Source: Fluctibacter halophilus (lineage in GTDB: Bacteria > Pseudomonadota > Gammaproteobacteria > Enterobacterales > Alteromonadaceae). From it: a stretch of 64,000 nt of DNA. The notes beneath the pieces are model-generated. The model saw nothing but the letters and a program-made list of their open reading frames with translations, searched no databases and was not told the DNA's origin. Positions within the stretch are counted from its first letter, which is position 1; the number at the start of each line of letters is the position of its first letter. The stretch is taken from assembly GCF_020687825.1 (NCBI RefSeq), contig NZ_JAJEWP010000001.1, forward strand, positions 62,001-126,000, given 5' to 3'. Positions 29,130 to 39,550 of this stretch are shown here, one piece after another. Both the position numbers and the translations under genes were made by a program.

Positions 29130-30164
29130 ATGAGTATTGACGTTCCTATGCATTCTGAACAGGTTTATTCCAGTGCTGAATTGTTGTCACTGTGTGCAGC
29201 AAAACCCGTCTATGGTGTGGTAGATGCCACATTGTCGTTACCGCTGTTTAACATGCAGCCGCTGCCACCCGAACAGGCATACCCCAGCGGATGGCACCTG
29301 CGTGTGTTTGCAGAAAGCCTTAATGGTGAAAAGCTGCAGAGCGTTGTCAATGCGCTGGGGCGAAAGCTGGGGATTGAACGGCTGCATCTGGTGCAACCGG
29401 ACATTGCACCCGGACAGGTTTTGGCAATGTTTCCCTGCCAGCCTCCGAGTGAGGATATTGCCGCGCAGCTGGAACAACTGGCTGTCCAGCAACAGGTTGA
29501 ACTGGCGCTGCTGAAGTCTCCGCCCAGTTTGTCACGTCCGGGTTTGCTACTGATGGACATGGACAGCACCGTCATTGGGGTCGAATGCATCGATGAAATC
29601 GCTACCCTGGCAGGCGTCGGGGAACAGGTCTCGGCGGTCACCGAGCAAGCCATGCAGGGCAACCTGGCGTTCTCGGACTCTCTGCGTCAACGGTTGGCAT
29701 GTATGCAAGGGGCGTCAGCCAGTATTCTGCACACTGTGCGTGACGGCTTGCCACTGATGCCGGGGATCACCCATTTGCTGCAAACGTTAAAGAGCCGGGG
29801 TTGGAAGCTGGCGATTGCTTCCGGAGGCTTCACCTACTTTGCGGATTATCTGTTGCTTCGCCTCGGGCTGGATGCTGCCGTGGCCAACACACTGGAGATT
29901 GAAAATGATCGCCTCACCGGAAATGTGGTGGGTGACATTGTCGATGCGACGGTAAAGGCAGAAACCCTGACTTCACTGGCTGCGTCCTATGGTATTGAAT
30001 CCCAGCAGACGGTCGCATTGGGCGATGGTGCGAATGATTTGCAAATGATGGAGCGGGCCGGCTTAGGGGTTGCCTATCATGCCAAGCCCGTGGTGCGTCA
30101 GCGCGCGGATGCGGGGATCCGTTTCGCCAATACCGCAGCGTTACTGTTATTGTTCAATCCCTGA
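29130..30164 (+). CDS. serB: Phosphoserine phosphatase
   Basis: A 344-residue HAD-family phosphatase for the last step of serine synthesis. An N-terminal ACT-like domain (about 20-130) precedes the catalytic core with the nucleophile motif DMDST (143-147), ASGGFTYF, and [10 protein letters not shown]. The length is a little above E. coli SerB (322). It is divergent from ytjB, as is common. The last 18 nt overlap the end of the hybrid kinase gene on the other strand. Confidence 0.95.
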   Translation: MSIDVPMHSEQVYSSAELLSLCAAKPVYGVVDATLSLPLFNMQPLPPEQAYPSGWHLRVFAESLNGEKLQSVVNALGRKLGIERLHLVQPDIAPGQVLAMFPCQPPSEDIAAQLEQLAVQQQVELALLKSPPSLSRPGLLLMDMDSTVIGVECIDEIATLAGVGEQVSAVTEQAMQGNLAFSDSLRQRLACMQGASASILHTVRDGLPLMPGITHLLQTLKSRGWKLAIASGGFTYFADYLLLRLGLDAAVANTLEIENDRLTGNVVGDIVDATVKAETLTSLAASYGIESQQTVALGDGANDLQMMERAGLGVAYHAKPVVRQRADAGIRFANTAALLLLFNP

Positions 30165-32393
30165 TCCTGGCGTTGCTGGTTTTGCCGCCGGTCTGTCGGG
30201 CAGGAAGCGTAGCAGGATATCGAACAGCACGTTCTGCAGGATGGGTTTGGGCAGATACCCGTCTGCGCCAGCGTCAATGTAGGCACTGATGTCTTCAGCC
30301 ATCACGTTGGCCGTTTGCATGATGATAGGCATTGCCAGACCAGCCGCACGCAACTGTCGCGTTGCGGTGATGCCGTCCATTTCCGGCATCTGCACATCCA
30401 TCAGCACAATATCCGGTTGTATTTTCCGGCATGCTTCAACGGCTTGAACACCATCACCCACAAACAGGCAGGTAATACCCGTCAGGTCCAACATGTGTTG
30501 TAACACGTGCTGATTGATGGTGTTATCCTCCGCGACGAGCACTTTGTAGCCGGATAAATCGGGTATTTCATCGGATGGCTGGCTCGGCGTGGTGGTCGTT
30601 GTCACGTTTTCTGTATCAACCGGTTGCGCCTGGATGAGCACCCTGATGGTACTGCCCGAGCCCACATGACTTACCACCTGCATGTCGCCACCCATCAGTT
30701 CGGTCAGCTTCTTGCAGATAGCCAGGCCCAGACCGGTACCGCCGAACCGACGTGTCGTGCTGGCATCTCCCTGTTCAAAACGCTGAAATAAGCGACTGAC
30801 CTGCTCCTGTGTCATGCCCATGCCAGTGTCCTGTACGTGAAAACACAGCATTGGAACGCCACTTTCCATCCGTTGGGATGCGCGCACTGTGATGGCGCCC
30901 TGATCGGTGAACTTCACCGCATTTGAGATCAGGTTGCCAATCACCTGACGAAGTCGTAGCGGATCCGCATGCCAGAATACCGGCAGGTTTTCGGGGATGT
31001 CGACGTCGATGGTTAAGGCTTTTTTATCAGCCAGTAGTTGGAAAGGCTGAACGATATCATGCAGGAGTTTGGGTAAGTCAAAGTCCTCTGTTTGAATGTG
31101 TAGCTTTCCGGCTTCAATTTTTGACAAGTCGAGGATGTCGTTGACGATGGTTAACAACAGGTCCGCCGATTCGTGCAGTTTTGTAACCAGCCCCTTCAGT
31201 TCTGGCTCATCCAAACGATTGTCCAATACCTGGATTAGGCCGATGATACCGTTCATCGGCGTGCGGATTTCGTGGCTCATGTTGGCCAGAAACTGGCTTT
31301 TCAACTGCTCAGACTGTTCGGCCTGCTCCTTGGCTTTGCGCAGCCCGATGAGTTGCTCGCGGATTGTCGTGGCCATGCGGTCAAGTGCACTGGCGACTTG
31401 CGCAAACTCGCTGTAAGGGACGGGATCTTTAGCCGCTTGGTAGTCACCGCGCTTAACCCGTTGACTGATGGAAATCAGCTGCCGTAACGGGGCCTGCAAT
31501 CGACGCATCAACAGCAACAGAATGAACCACAACAGAACGACACTCAACACGCCGAACACCAGACTGTATTGCAGGTTTTGATAAAAGCGATCAAAGTACT
31601 GGGCTGTTGGCTGCGACAAGGTCAGGGTTAATGCGTCCTGTTGGTAAAAGTGCAGCTCTTCATCGCTGATGGTGTAGTCGCTGCTCAACCATTCGCCTTG
31701 CTCTGGCAACTGCGGGGTATTGAGCGGATAGTCGCCCAACTGAATGGCGACATTGTGTAACCCTTGGACCTGACCATCGAGGAGCTGGGGCAGGTTGACT
31801 TTGGCCAGCAGTATACCGGTGGTTTTATACGGGGTAATGATGCTGGGCATGACTTTACGCAGGGGTAAGGCAAAATACAGCTCGTAATGCGCCGTGTTGC
31901 TGGCCTGGTCGGTGAGGGCATATTCCGGCAATGCCAGCAAACGGGGCAATGCCATCCGTTCACGGGACATCAGTTGGTTGGCCAAATTGGCCAGCGGTAA
32001 CAGGTTATACCGGTACGTACTGCTGGGATAGCCCTCAATGACATAGGGGGAGCCATCGCCGATAAAGACTTCGGCAATGGCAGGGGTGTTTTCAACAAAA
32101 TCCTGCAATGCTGAGTGACTGGCCTGGCTGAACAGGATGTTTTCCGACACTTCACCGAGGGCTTTTTTGCGGGACAACTCTGCCAGCAGATATCGTACGC
32201 CGTACAACGCATTGCGGATGTGGGCGGCGGTATTCTCGGTGTCCTTTTGCACTGACCAGCGCGCCTGTTCGGCAGTGGTTCGGTAGGAATCGAAAAGCAA
32301 ATAGCCGACCCCGGCCAGCAACGGCAACAGCACAAAAATGCTGGTATACAGGACCAGTGTGCGGCTGAAGGAGCGTTCTTTCGCTGCGGCCAT
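30147..32393 (-). CDS. Hybrid sensor histidine kinase/response regulator
   Basis: A 748-residue inner-membrane sensor: TM1 (about 12-34), a 240-residue periplasmic domain of Cache-like size, TM2 (about 277-297), HAMP (about 298-350), HisKA with [12 protein letters not shown] (phosphorylated His374), HATPase ([25 protein letters not shown]), and a C-terminal receiver with the phosphoacceptor Asp666 in [14 protein letters not shown]. No Hpt domain or output regulator is fused or adjacent, so it must pass phosphate to a partner elsewhere. The ATG is one base from the stop of a periplasmic binding-protein gene, which strongly suggests that this protein delivers its signal. Confidence 0.9.
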   Translation of the reverse strand: MAAAKERSFSRTLVLYTSIFVLLPLLAGVGYLLFDSYRTTAEQARWSVQKDTENTAAHIRNALYGVRYLLAELSRKKALGEVSENILFSQASHSALQDFVENTPAIAEVFIGDGSPYVIEGYPSSTYRYNLLPLANLANQLMSRERMALPRLLALPEYALTDQASNTAHYELYFALPLRKVMPSIITPYKTTGILLAKVNLPQLLDGQVQGLHNVAIQLGDYPLNTPQLPEQGEWLSSDYTISDEELHFYQQDALTLTLSQPTAQYFDRFYQNLQYSLVFGVLSVVLLWFILLLLMRRLQAPLRQLISISQRVKRGDYQAAKDPVPYSEFAQVASALDRMATTIREQLIGLRKAKEQAEQSEQLKSQFLANMSHEIRTPMNGIIGLIQVLDNRLDEPELKGLVTKLHESADLLLTIVNDILDLSKIEAGKLHIQTEDFDLPKLLHDIVQPFQLLADKKALTIDVDIPENLPVFWHADPLRLRQVIGNLISNAVKFTDQGAITVRASQRMESGVPMLCFHVQDTGMGMTQEQVSRLFQRFEQGDASTTRRFGGTGLGLAICKKLTELMGGDMQVVSHVGSGSTIRVLIQAQPVDTENVTTTTTPSQPSDEIPDLSGYKVLVAEDNTINQHVLQHMLDLTGITCLFVGDGVQAVEACRKIQPDIVLMDVQMPEMDGITATRQLRAAGLAMPIIMQTANVMAEDISAYIDAGADGYLPKPILQNVLFDILLRFLPDRPAAKPATPGSGIEQ

Positions 32394-32394
32394 A

Positions 32395-33573
32395 TCAGGG
32401 CGTTTCCGGTAAGGATTTTATCGCGATGTATTGCATGTAGCGGGTTGCCTCATCAGCGGTCATGGCACCACCATGATAACGGTTAAAGCCCTGCAACAGG
32501 GCTTCCCATACGATCGCCATGTTGGCGGTTGTCGGGATGGGAACCGCCTGACTGAGTTGTTCGAGCATGGCATTGACATTGACGTCGTCGGTCTGGATTT
32601 GCTGCAGTGCAGCGCTGTGGGTGGGTAATGCATTGGAGCGTTGCCACAACGTCAGCTGGGTTTCTGGCAATTGCATGAAGGTGGCCAACTTGCGCAGTGC
32701 GTCGCCATTCGGACCGTTCAACGATTGGTTGGGAAAAACCAACACATGCGCTGAGTAGTAGGGTTTCATGGGGTTGCCATTGATATCGGGCAACAGGGCA
32801 ACGCCGAGGTTGTCCTGCAGGCTCAACGCGTAATCGGAAAATGCCCAACTGCCATTGATCATATAAGCCTGTTTACCCTGGCGGAATAAACTGGTTGCAC
32901 ATTGATAACTACAACTGTCATCGACGATGCCCGTTTCACTCAGTCCGTGGTAATAGCGTATGGCTTCGCGGGTGCCCTGTTGATTCAGCAGTATGCGATC
33001 ACCATCTGTGGGCATTGCGTCGAAGGCGCCAAGAAAGGGAATTAACCAGTACATTTCCGAGTACGCCCAGCCAATCAGTTTGGTGTCTGGCGGTAAGACG
33101 GTCGCCTGACGTTGCAGGCTGACCCAGTCAGTCGCAGGCTGTTCAATCAGCGCCCGGTTGAAATACAACATCAGATGATTGCCGGCAATCAGTGGGATGC
33201 CATACTGCTGGTTTTGTTGCCTTACCAGGGTGAGGTAGCGGGATGCCAGTTGTGGATTGATCAGGCTGTCATCGATAGTGCTGAAATTGACCTGTTTGAG
33301 ACCAATAAAATCGGCTGGCACAATGGCAGCATCCGGCAGTGTGTTGGTGTCCGAACGGGTTAGCAATTCGGTTTTCATATCGCCGGACAGCAAGCGGGAA
33401 GAAGCAATCTCAATGCCGGTTTGTTCGGTAAAGCGATTAAACACGCTGTTAAAATCGTAGTTTTCCTGACTGTAGACCAACGTCAGACGTGTTTTGGCAT
33501 GGAGGGTTTGACAGCACAGGCCACAGGTCAGAAACCAAAGTGTCCATAGGGTTGCCGATAGTGCCTTATTCAA
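32395..33573 (-). CDS. Extracellular solute-binding protein paired with a hybrid kinase
   Basis: A 392-residue family 1 (MalE-type) solute-binding protein with a signal peptide ending at about LHA (24-26). Typical segments include [57 protein letters not shown] and [18 protein letters not shown]. Start is TTG at 33573 with AGGA upstream. There are no ABC permease or ATPase genes, and the next gene, 1 nt away, is the hybrid kinase, so it is likely a ligand sensor like LuxP or TorT and not a transporter component. Ligand probably a sugar or similar, but that is inference. Confidence 0.82.
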   Translation of the reverse strand: MNKALSATLWTLWFLTCGLCCQTLHAKTRLTLVYSQENYDFNSVFNRFTEQTGIEIASSRLLSGDMKTELLTRSDTNTLPDAAIVPADFIGLKQVNFSTIDDSLINPQLASRYLTLVRQQNQQYGIPLIAGNHLMLYFNRALIEQPATDWVSLQRQATVLPPDTKLIGWAYSEMYWLIPFLGAFDAMPTDGDRILLNQQGTREAIRYYHGLSETGIVDDSCSYQCATSLFRQGKQAYMINGSWAFSDYALSLQDNLGVALLPDINGNPMKPYYSAHVLVFPNQSLNGPNGDALRKLATFMQLPETQLTLWQRSNALPTHSAALQQIQTDDVNVNAMLEQLSQAVPIPTTANMAIVWEALLQGFNRYHGGAMTADEATRYMQYIAIKSLPETP

Positions 33574-33651
33574 CGTGGATCCTGGCAGGTCAGAGTGTAT
33601 GCAATGACTATAGCAAAGATACGTGTTGGTTCGTCAATCTAAAGGAGGTGA

Positions 33652-36180
33652 TCAGACCCGCAATAATTCTTCAATGTGGGTCGATTCTACCGAGTGCGCG
33701 GCGGGCGTTTGTCGATTGGCCTGTATGTGCTGGCGTGAAAAGCGGTAACGCAACAATACTTCGTCAGTGACATCGACCAAATCACCCACTCCCACGATGC
33801 CCCATAATTGTTCTTCCAATTCCTTGGCGCGGTGTATTGCGTAGGTACCGATATAGTTTAGCTCTGACTGAAGTCGCTCCATATCCGGCCGACCGGTGCG
33901 GGCAAGAAACACTTTAATGGCGATGAATTGGCCGCTACCAATGGCCTGATTGATGAACTCGAGCCGTTCTTCGTCATCGTGAAACTGGTCGGTAAAGCAA
34001 CTGCGTATGGCACTTTTTGCACTGCTTTGACGTGGGTCAAAAGCGACAAACAACTCACGCATCACCGGCATTTTGTGGGTTTTGATGTTTTTCAGTGTGT
34101 ACTGGATGAAATCCAGTGCAATGCCATTGGAACTGTATAAGCAATGCAGATTGAGCTGGCCGGGTTCCGCGTCATGGGACAACAGCCGTAACAGTCGGGT
34201 TTTTCGTTGGCTACTGACCAGCGCATCAGGACTGAAGTTCACGCCATCCTTTTTGATAAAGAAACCGACATTTTGCACATTGCGGGCATACAGGTTGCGC
34301 AGTGCGGCACCGATGCCGGGAACGTCTTCTTCCTCTTTATACGCTTTGAGGCGTGATCGGTTGTTGCGGATCAGTTCATCGAAAAAGCGCTGTGCCGTTG
34401 AGTTATGCTCGTCACTGACGGCTTGCAGATGCAACACGTTGCCTTCGCCGGTGATGTTGCGGATCCGATATGGCAGGTCCTGTAAGTTGTATTTTTGGGT
34501 CAGTGATTGCAGGTTGGGAAAGCTGAGCAGCACGGGGGTGTTTTCGCTTCCATGGAAGGTTTTGTGCAATTCAATTTTCAGGCCGCGCACCGAAATGTCT
34601 TCGCTGCTGCCTTCGATGTCCAGCCCCATACTTTCCTCGCCATCCACCGTCAGAATGACTTTAGTCCGCAGTTGGTAGCGTGTTTCTTTGCGCTGGTTGT
34701 GATACTTGAACCGAAACATGTCGATACTTGCAGGTGGGCGATTGCGAGGGTGTCCGAACACTTTCAATCGACTGACCTCATCACGACGGATCGGCAATGC
34801 GGAGTAATTGTCTGTTCCCACGTCGTCGGTGACATCGGTGACCAGCGCTATGTGGGTCAGGTTTTTAAGGCGAGCCAACAGACGCGGCGTTGGTGGCTGA
34901 TTCTGGCGCTTGACTGTATCGCTTACCGCGTCAGGCAGCGATGTCGGCATATGTGCTTGTTGCAAGGTCATGTCACACAGCTGCACTTTGTACACACGCC
35001 AACTGGCTTTACGGGACGCATAGCCCAGGAAAACCTGCATTAACTGGGGTTCTTCAAACAGCTCTTCACGGCTTGCAGAGTAAAAGTAAACCCGCTCATT
35101 TTTGATATGGTTAAACACAAACACGAAGGTCTCGCGCTGTTCCGGGGGCATCTCTATCAGGCGGGCCAGGCGCTCATGGCTGAACATATAGCCCAGGCGT
35201 AATTCGAATTGCTCGTCACTCCAGTAGTGCATCAGATCGCGGTTGCAGTCATTGGCCAGCACAAAGCGCGGACGATATTGACCTTTCACGGTTTCGATAT
35301 ACACTGGCGCGGATGGAAAATTGGGCGTGAAATACTGCTCATAGGTCTTGTTATGGATGGCCTCGAGGGTGTTCTCCATGTTGACCTTGTAGCGACGTTT
35401 GTTGCCGTGAATAAAACGTTCCAGAAACGCATCAAAGCCAGGCGCAGGCTGGTCATACAACCGTTGCAGGTGCAGGCGCTGTTCTTTGCGACTGCGGTCG
35501 ATGCCCACCACCGAGTATGGGATACCGTTTTTCTTGTCCAGCGTGTATTCGCCTTCCAGGCCACGAAACTGGATCACCAGCCGCTCCTGGGGTTTGAACA
35601 TGTGATCTTTACCCACTTTGACTTTCAGGCCACTGACCGAAATATCGATGGTGGTCGCCTGAATGCTTTTGTTCAGTTCGGTAAACATCTCAATGGTCAC
35701 CGCATAATTCATGCGCTCTTCGCGACGAGATGGGTAACTGCCAAACTGGATCAATGCTGCTGTATGTGGCTTTTCCGGCGCACTTTCCTGGTCCGACTCG
35801 GCACTGTCCTGGGTTTGCTGTTGCTTCTTGTGCATCACCCGATAGTTGTTTTCGGTGTTCTTTACCGCTTCGTAGACACCGATGGTGTATTGACCGAATA
35901 GCCGGGTCTGTCGTTCGAATTCTTCAATCGCCGTGTCATCCAGGTAGTGGACCCGTCCTTCATGCTCGTATTCACGGCACTCGCCGGTCACCTGACCGCG
36001 TAAGTCGATCAGACGAATACAGGGACGCGCCAAGCGCTTTAATTCCATCTTGATCAGGAAACGCTTTTGGCGTGGCAGGTGAGCGGCAACCTGAGACAAC
36101 ACCTGATTAAACTCAGGCTCGTTGATCATCGGTTTCAGTTGCTCAATGATGTCGTGGTATTGTTCTAAATCTTGGCTCAT
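33652..36180 (-). CDS. Large protein with two PilZ domains
   Basis: An 842-residue cytoplasmic protein without signal or membrane segments. PilZ-type c-di-GMP motifs occur twice: RREER at 152-156 with DISVSG at 179-184, and, near the middle (roughly 485-560), RKETR followed by DISVRG. The intervening and C-terminal regions have no motif I recognise but repeat PilZ-like layout (LQRLYDQPAPGFDAFLERFI, HNSTAQRFFDELI) and may hold degenerate copies. It should bind c-di-GMP and act as an effector or scaffold; targets unknown. It lies 78 nt upstream of the binding-protein/kinase pair on the same strand with no terminator between. Confidence 0.8.
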   Translation of the reverse strand: MSQDLEQYHDIIEQLKPMINEPEFNQVLSQVAAHLPRQKRFLIKMELKRLARPCIRLIDLRGQVTGECREYEHEGRVHYLDDTAIEEFERQTRLFGQYTIGVYEAVKNTENNYRVMHKKQQQTQDSAESDQESAPEKPHTAALIQFGSYPSRREERMNYAVTIEMFTELNKSIQATTIDISVSGLKVKVGKDHMFKPQERLVIQFRGLEGEYTLDKKNGIPYSVVGIDRSRKEQRLHLQRLYDQPAPGFDAFLERFIHGNKRRYKVNMENTLEAIHNKTYEQYFTPNFPSAPVYIETVKGQYRPRFVLANDCNRDLMHYWSDEQFELRLGYMFSHERLARLIEMPPEQRETFVFVFNHIKNERVYFYSASREELFEEPQLMQVFLGYASRKASWRVYKVQLCDMTLQQAHMPTSLPDAVSDTVKRQNQPPTPRLLARLKNLTHIALVTDVTDDVGTDNYSALPIRRDEVSRLKVFGHPRNRPPASIDMFRFKYHNQRKETRYQLRTKVILTVDGEESMGLDIEGSSEDISVRGLKIELHKTFHGSENTPVLLSFPNLQSLTQKYNLQDLPYRIRNITGEGNVLHLQAVSDEHNSTAQRFFDELIRNNRSRLKAYKEEEDVPGIGAALRNLYARNVQNVGFFIKKDGVNFSPDALVSSQRKTRLLRLLSHDAEPGQLNLHCLYSSNGIALDFIQYTLKNIKTHKMPVMRELFVAFDPRQSSAKSAIRSCFTDQFHDDEERLEFINQAIGSGQFIAIKVFLARTGRPDMERLQSELNYIGTYAIHRAKELEEQLWGIVGVGDLVDVTDEVLLRYRFSRQHIQANRQTPAAHSVESTHIEELLRV

Positions 36181-36326
36181 TGACTGTGTTCAAAGTGGCC
36201 ATCAGGGCTGCTTATAAAGAGGGTATCGGCCAACAAGCTGGAACCATTGAGCCTTTCCCTTTAGTATCCTTGTGTTCGCCACCGGCAACCATCAATAACA
36301 ACCACTATACCCCAGTTTGAGAATTT

Positions 36327-37691
36327 ATGGCAAAACGCAAAACCGCCTATGTTTGCGCCGATTGTGGCGCTGAGTATCCCCGATGGCAGGGACAATGCAA
36401 CGAATGTGGCGCCTGGAACACCGTTTCTGAAGTGGTGCTCAGTACCGCCGGGCATAAGGCCGATCGCCATCGCAGTGGCTATGCCGGCCAGACCGCAGCC
36501 AAAGTGGAAACCCTGGGCGATATCGACTTACAGGCGTTGCCACGTTTTACCAGTAGCTTCAAGGAGTTGGACAGAGTGCTGGGCGGGGGGATTGTACCGG
36601 GCAGCGCACTATTGATTGGTGGCTCACCGGGGGCCGGTAAAAGCACGTTGTTATTACAGGTTATGTGTCATCTGGCCGAGCAGCGCAGCGCCTTGTACGT
36701 GACGGGCGAAGAATCGTTGCAACAGGTGGCGATGCGCGCCCAGCGTCTTGCGTTGCCGACCGACAAGGTCAAGATGCTGGCAGAAACCAATGTGGAGTCC
36801 ATTTGCGATCTGGCATTGGCACACAAACCCGCCATCATGGTGATCGATTCCATTCAGGTCATGCATGTGGCAGACGTGCAATCAGCGCCGGGCAGTGTGT
36901 CACAAGTACGGGAGAGTGCCGCTTACCTGACCCGGTTTGCCAAACAGCACCATATCGCCATGCTGATTGTTGGCCATGTGACCAAAGACGGAAATCTGGC
37001 AGGCCCCAAAGTGCTGGAGCATTGCATTGATTGTTCGATGATGCTGGAAGGGGAGTCTGACTCGCGTTTTCGCACCTTGCGGGGCAATAAAAACCGCTTT
37101 GGTGCAGTGAACGAACTGGGTGTGTTTGCGATGACCGAAAAAGGCCTGCGCGAGGTCAGCAATCCATCGGCGATTTTCCTGAGCCGCGACGAGCAACAAT
37201 CGCCGGGCAGTATTGTCACGGTTATCTGGGAGGGGACCCGACCCTTGTTGGTGGAAATACAGGCGCTGGTGGATTATTCGCAGATGGCCAATCCTCGCCG
37301 CATTGCTGTCGGTTTGGAGCAGAACCGGCTGGCGATGCTGCTGGCTGTGATGCATCGTCATGGCAATCTGCAGATGAGTGATCAGGATGTGTTTGCCAAC
37401 GTGGTGGGCGGCGTAAAGGTGGCTGAAACCAGCGTCGATCTGGCGCTGCTACTGGCGATGGTATCAAGCTTTAAAAACAACGCCTTGCCCCGGGAACTGA
37501 TCGCCTTTGGTGAAGTTGGTCTGGCGGGCGAAATACGTCCGGTGCCTAACGGTTCAGAGCGGTTGTCCGAGGCGGCCAAGCATGGCTTCAAAAAAGCCAT
37601 TGTTCCCAAGGCCAATGTGCCCAAGCAACCGATTGAAGGGATTACCGTGATTGGGGTCAGCCGTTTGTCAGAAGCCCTGGACGCCGTTTGA
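36327..37691 (+). CDS. radA: DNA repair protein RadA
   Basis: A 454-residue RecA-like branch-migration ATPase acting on recombination intermediates. N-terminal zinc finger Cys10, Cys13, Cys24, Cys27; Walker A GGSPGAGKST at 98-107; the RadA-specific KNRFG motif in GNKNRFGAVNELGVF; and a C-terminal Lon-like domain with ELIAFGEVGLAGEIRPV. Length is near E. coli RadA (460). It starts 146 nt from the divergent two-PilZ gene. Confidence 0.96.
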   Translation: MAKRKTAYVCADCGAEYPRWQGQCNECGAWNTVSEVVLSTAGHKADRHRSGYAGQTAAKVETLGDIDLQALPRFTSSFKELDRVLGGGIVPGSALLIGGSPGAGKSTLLLQVMCHLAEQRSALYVTGEESLQQVAMRAQRLALPTDKVKMLAETNVESICDLALAHKPAIMVIDSIQVMHVADVQSAPGSVSQVRESAAYLTRFAKQHHIAMLIVGHVTKDGNLAGPKVLEHCIDCSMMLEGESDSRFRTLRGNKNRFGAVNELGVFAMTEKGLREVSNPSAIFLSRDEQQSPGSIVTVIWEGTRPLLVEIQALVDYSQMANPRRIAVGLEQNRLAMLLAVMHRHGNLQMSDQDVFANVVGGVKVAETSVDLALLLAMVSSFKNNALPRELIAFGEVGLAGEIRPVPNGSERLSEAAKHGFKKAIVPKANVPKQPIEGITVIGVSRLSEALDAV

Positions 37692-37750
37692 GTATTAAAA
37701 TGTTGAAGACGTGCTAGAGTTAATGCGGGGGATCTGACAAGGAGTAGTGC

Positions 37751-37915
37751 GTGAAACCATTGGACGACAGGCCGTTACCGGGCGAAAAATGCCTGCTCAA
37801 TTTCTGTAACCCATCAACTAACGCCAGCCGTATGGTTGTGCAGGCTGTGCCACGTTTTTACCCTGCCAGTGATGTTACCCGCGTGGGCATCTGCTGTTAT
37901 GGAAATGGGGGTTAG
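37751..37915 (+). CDS. Possible small protein, 54 residues
   Basis: A GTG at 37751 with AAGGAG 6 nt upstream opens a 54-codon frame that ends 1 nt before the start of the first binding-protein gene. The product is cysteine-containing (EKCLLNFCNPS, ICCYGNGG) with no signal peptide or motif I know. The good SD and exact fit between radA and the next gene argue for translation; the lack of recognisable homology argues caution. It may be a leader for the downstream genes. Confidence 0.3.
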   Translation: MKPLDDRPLPGEKCLLNFCNPSTNASRMVVQAVPRFYPASDVTRVGICCYGNGG

Positions 37916-37916
37916 C

Positions 37917-38696
37917 GTGTTGCGCTTCCTTCTTATCATCGCGCTATTGGCAGCAGCGACACCCTGGCGCGCCGCAGCGAATGACAGTGGCCTGCTGATC
38001 TACACCGAACAGTTCCCACCGTACAATTTCCGACAGGGGGATGCGTTGGTTGGCATCAATCTCGAGTTGGTAAAACGTGCCTGCAACGATGCCAGCCTGC
38101 ACTGTCAGTTTTTAATGACCCATTGGAACCGGGCTTTTCGGGAGGCGCAGGGGGAAGGAAACTATGGCATTGTTTCGATCTCGCGGCATGCCGCCCGGGA
38201 GCCGTTTTTCCAGTGGGTGGGGCCGCTGGTGAAAGGGGAGTCAGGTTTGTATCGAATGGCCCATCGCGACGACATTGTGGTATCTGACGACAGACCGGTG
38301 ACGTCCTACACGGTGGGGATCCCGCGTAACGATGTGTATCATCGGGTTCTGACCAACATGGGATTTGAGGATGAAAAGACCCTGTTGACCTTTTCCAGTC
38401 GCCAGCAAGCCATCCGCCTGTTTGTGATGGGTAAGCTGGATTTGATGGTCGGGTCGAATCTGACCTTGCCCTATCAGTTAGCCGAGCAGGGCACACCGCT
38501 GGAGGTAACCCAGGTGGAAAGGTTCGCCAGCACCTATTTGCAGGGCAACTACCTGGGTTTGAGCCACAGCGTCGATGGTCAGTGGGTGGAAGCGTTGCAA
38601 GCGGCGATTGATCGGTTGCGGGCGCGCGGCGAATTTGAAAGACTACAGCACAAGTATCTGCAAAACGCGACTCGGATGCCGCCACCACAACAGTGA
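37917..38696 (+). CDS. Periplasmic amino-acid-type solute-binding protein, copy 1
   Basis: About 259 residues with a signal peptide (VLRFLLIIALLAAATPWRAAA) and the SBP_bac_3 fold: LLIYTEQFPPYNF, GINLELVKRACNDA, HWNRAFREAQ, SISRHAAREPFFQWVGPL, IPRNDVYHRVLTNMGF, GKLDLMVGSNLTLPYQLAEQG. It lacks transporter genes beside it, as is frequent for this subgroup in Alteromonadales. The next gene is a clear paralogue. GTG at 37917 is taken as start; ATGs at 37899 and 37905 are alternatives. Confidence 0.8.
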   Translation: MLRFLLIIALLAAATPWRAAANDSGLLIYTEQFPPYNFRQGDALVGINLELVKRACNDASLHCQFLMTHWNRAFREAQGEGNYGIVSISRHAAREPFFQWVGPLVKGESGLYRMAHRDDIVVSDDRPVTSYTVGIPRNDVYHRVLTNMGFEDEKTLLTFSSRQQAIRLFVMGKLDLMVGSNLTLPYQLAEQGTPLEVTQVERFASTYLQGNYLGLSHSVDGQWVEALQAAIDRLRARGEFERLQHKYLQNATRMPPPQQ

Positions 38697-38728
38697 CGCA
38701 GGGAACGTCTTCGAGGACAGTGACATCA

Positions 38729-39550
38729 ATGAGTCTTAGGGTATTTCGCGGGGTTGTGTTGTGCTGGGCATTGCAGCAAAGCGTGTCGGCGATGGCGACG
38801 CCCGCGTTGACCATCTACACAGAGCACTTCCCGCCCTATAATTTCGCTAATCACGCCGGCGTTATCGGCATCAACGTGGACATTGTTCGACTGGCCTGTC
38901 AGGGAGCGAAAATCACCTGCACTTTTGAAATGTTGCCCTGGAACCGCGCCTACCGTAATGCGCTGGACACGCCCCACGCAGGGTTAGTCTCCGTATCCCG
39001 GACCCCACAACGGGAAGGGGTATTTGTGTGGGTTGGTCCGTTGGCCTACTCACAAACGTATCTGTACCGCTTGGTCGCCCGCAGCGATCTCGCCGGGATG
39101 AACCGGGAACGTTTGTTGAACTACAGCATTGGTTTGCCCAGAAACGATGTGTATGAAGCCATATTTACCGAATGGGGGTTTGTGGCAGGTAGAAACCTGA
39201 TGTTGTTCAGTCGTAAGCAGGAGAGTTTACATTTGTTTCTGCGTGGCAAGCTGGACTTTATCGTCGGTTCCGAGCTGACCTTACCCTACGCATTGGCAGA
39301 AGCCGGATTGACGACCCAAAGCGTTGTCGCAGCGATGGCCGTCAACGATCCCAAGTTGCAGGGTAATTTCCTCGCCCTGAACCCACAGGTGCCGGTGGAA
39401 TGGGTCGATGGGCTCCGGTTATCCCTTGAGCGGTTGCGCAAAAACGGCCAACTGAAATCCATTGTTGAACACTATCAGGTGTGTGTCACTCAGCCGGAGT
39501 CGACCTGCCGTCCAGACTATTCATCACTGAACATCAATGTTGTGCAATAA
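38729..39550 (+). CDS. Periplasmic amino-acid-type solute-binding protein, copy 2
   Basis: About 273 residues, with signal peptide to about SAMA (22). It shares with copy 1 the blocks LTIYTEHFPPYNF, GINVDIVRLACQGA, WNRAYRNA, VSVSRTPQREGVFVWVGPL, GLPRNDVYEAIFTEWGF and GKLDFIVGSELTLPYALAEAG, so the pair arose by tandem duplication. Extra C-terminal residues carry two cysteines (VCVTQPESTCRPD), possibly a disulphide. A GTG at 38693 overlapping the previous stop is an alternative start but would spoil the signal peptide. The 3' end overlaps the convergent PilZ gene by 17 nt. Confidence 0.8.
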   Translation: MSLRVFRGVVLCWALQQSVSAMATPALTIYTEHFPPYNFANHAGVIGINVDIVRLACQGAKITCTFEMLPWNRAYRNALDTPHAGLVSVSRTPQREGVFVWVGPLAYSQTYLYRLVARSDLAGMNRERLLNYSIGLPRNDVYEAIFTEWGFVAGRNLMLFSRKQESLHLFLRGKLDFIVGSELTLPYALAEAGLTTQSVVAAMAVNDPKLQGNFLALNPQVPVEWVDGLRLSLERLRKNGQLKSIVEHYQVCVTQPESTCRPDYSSLNINVVQ

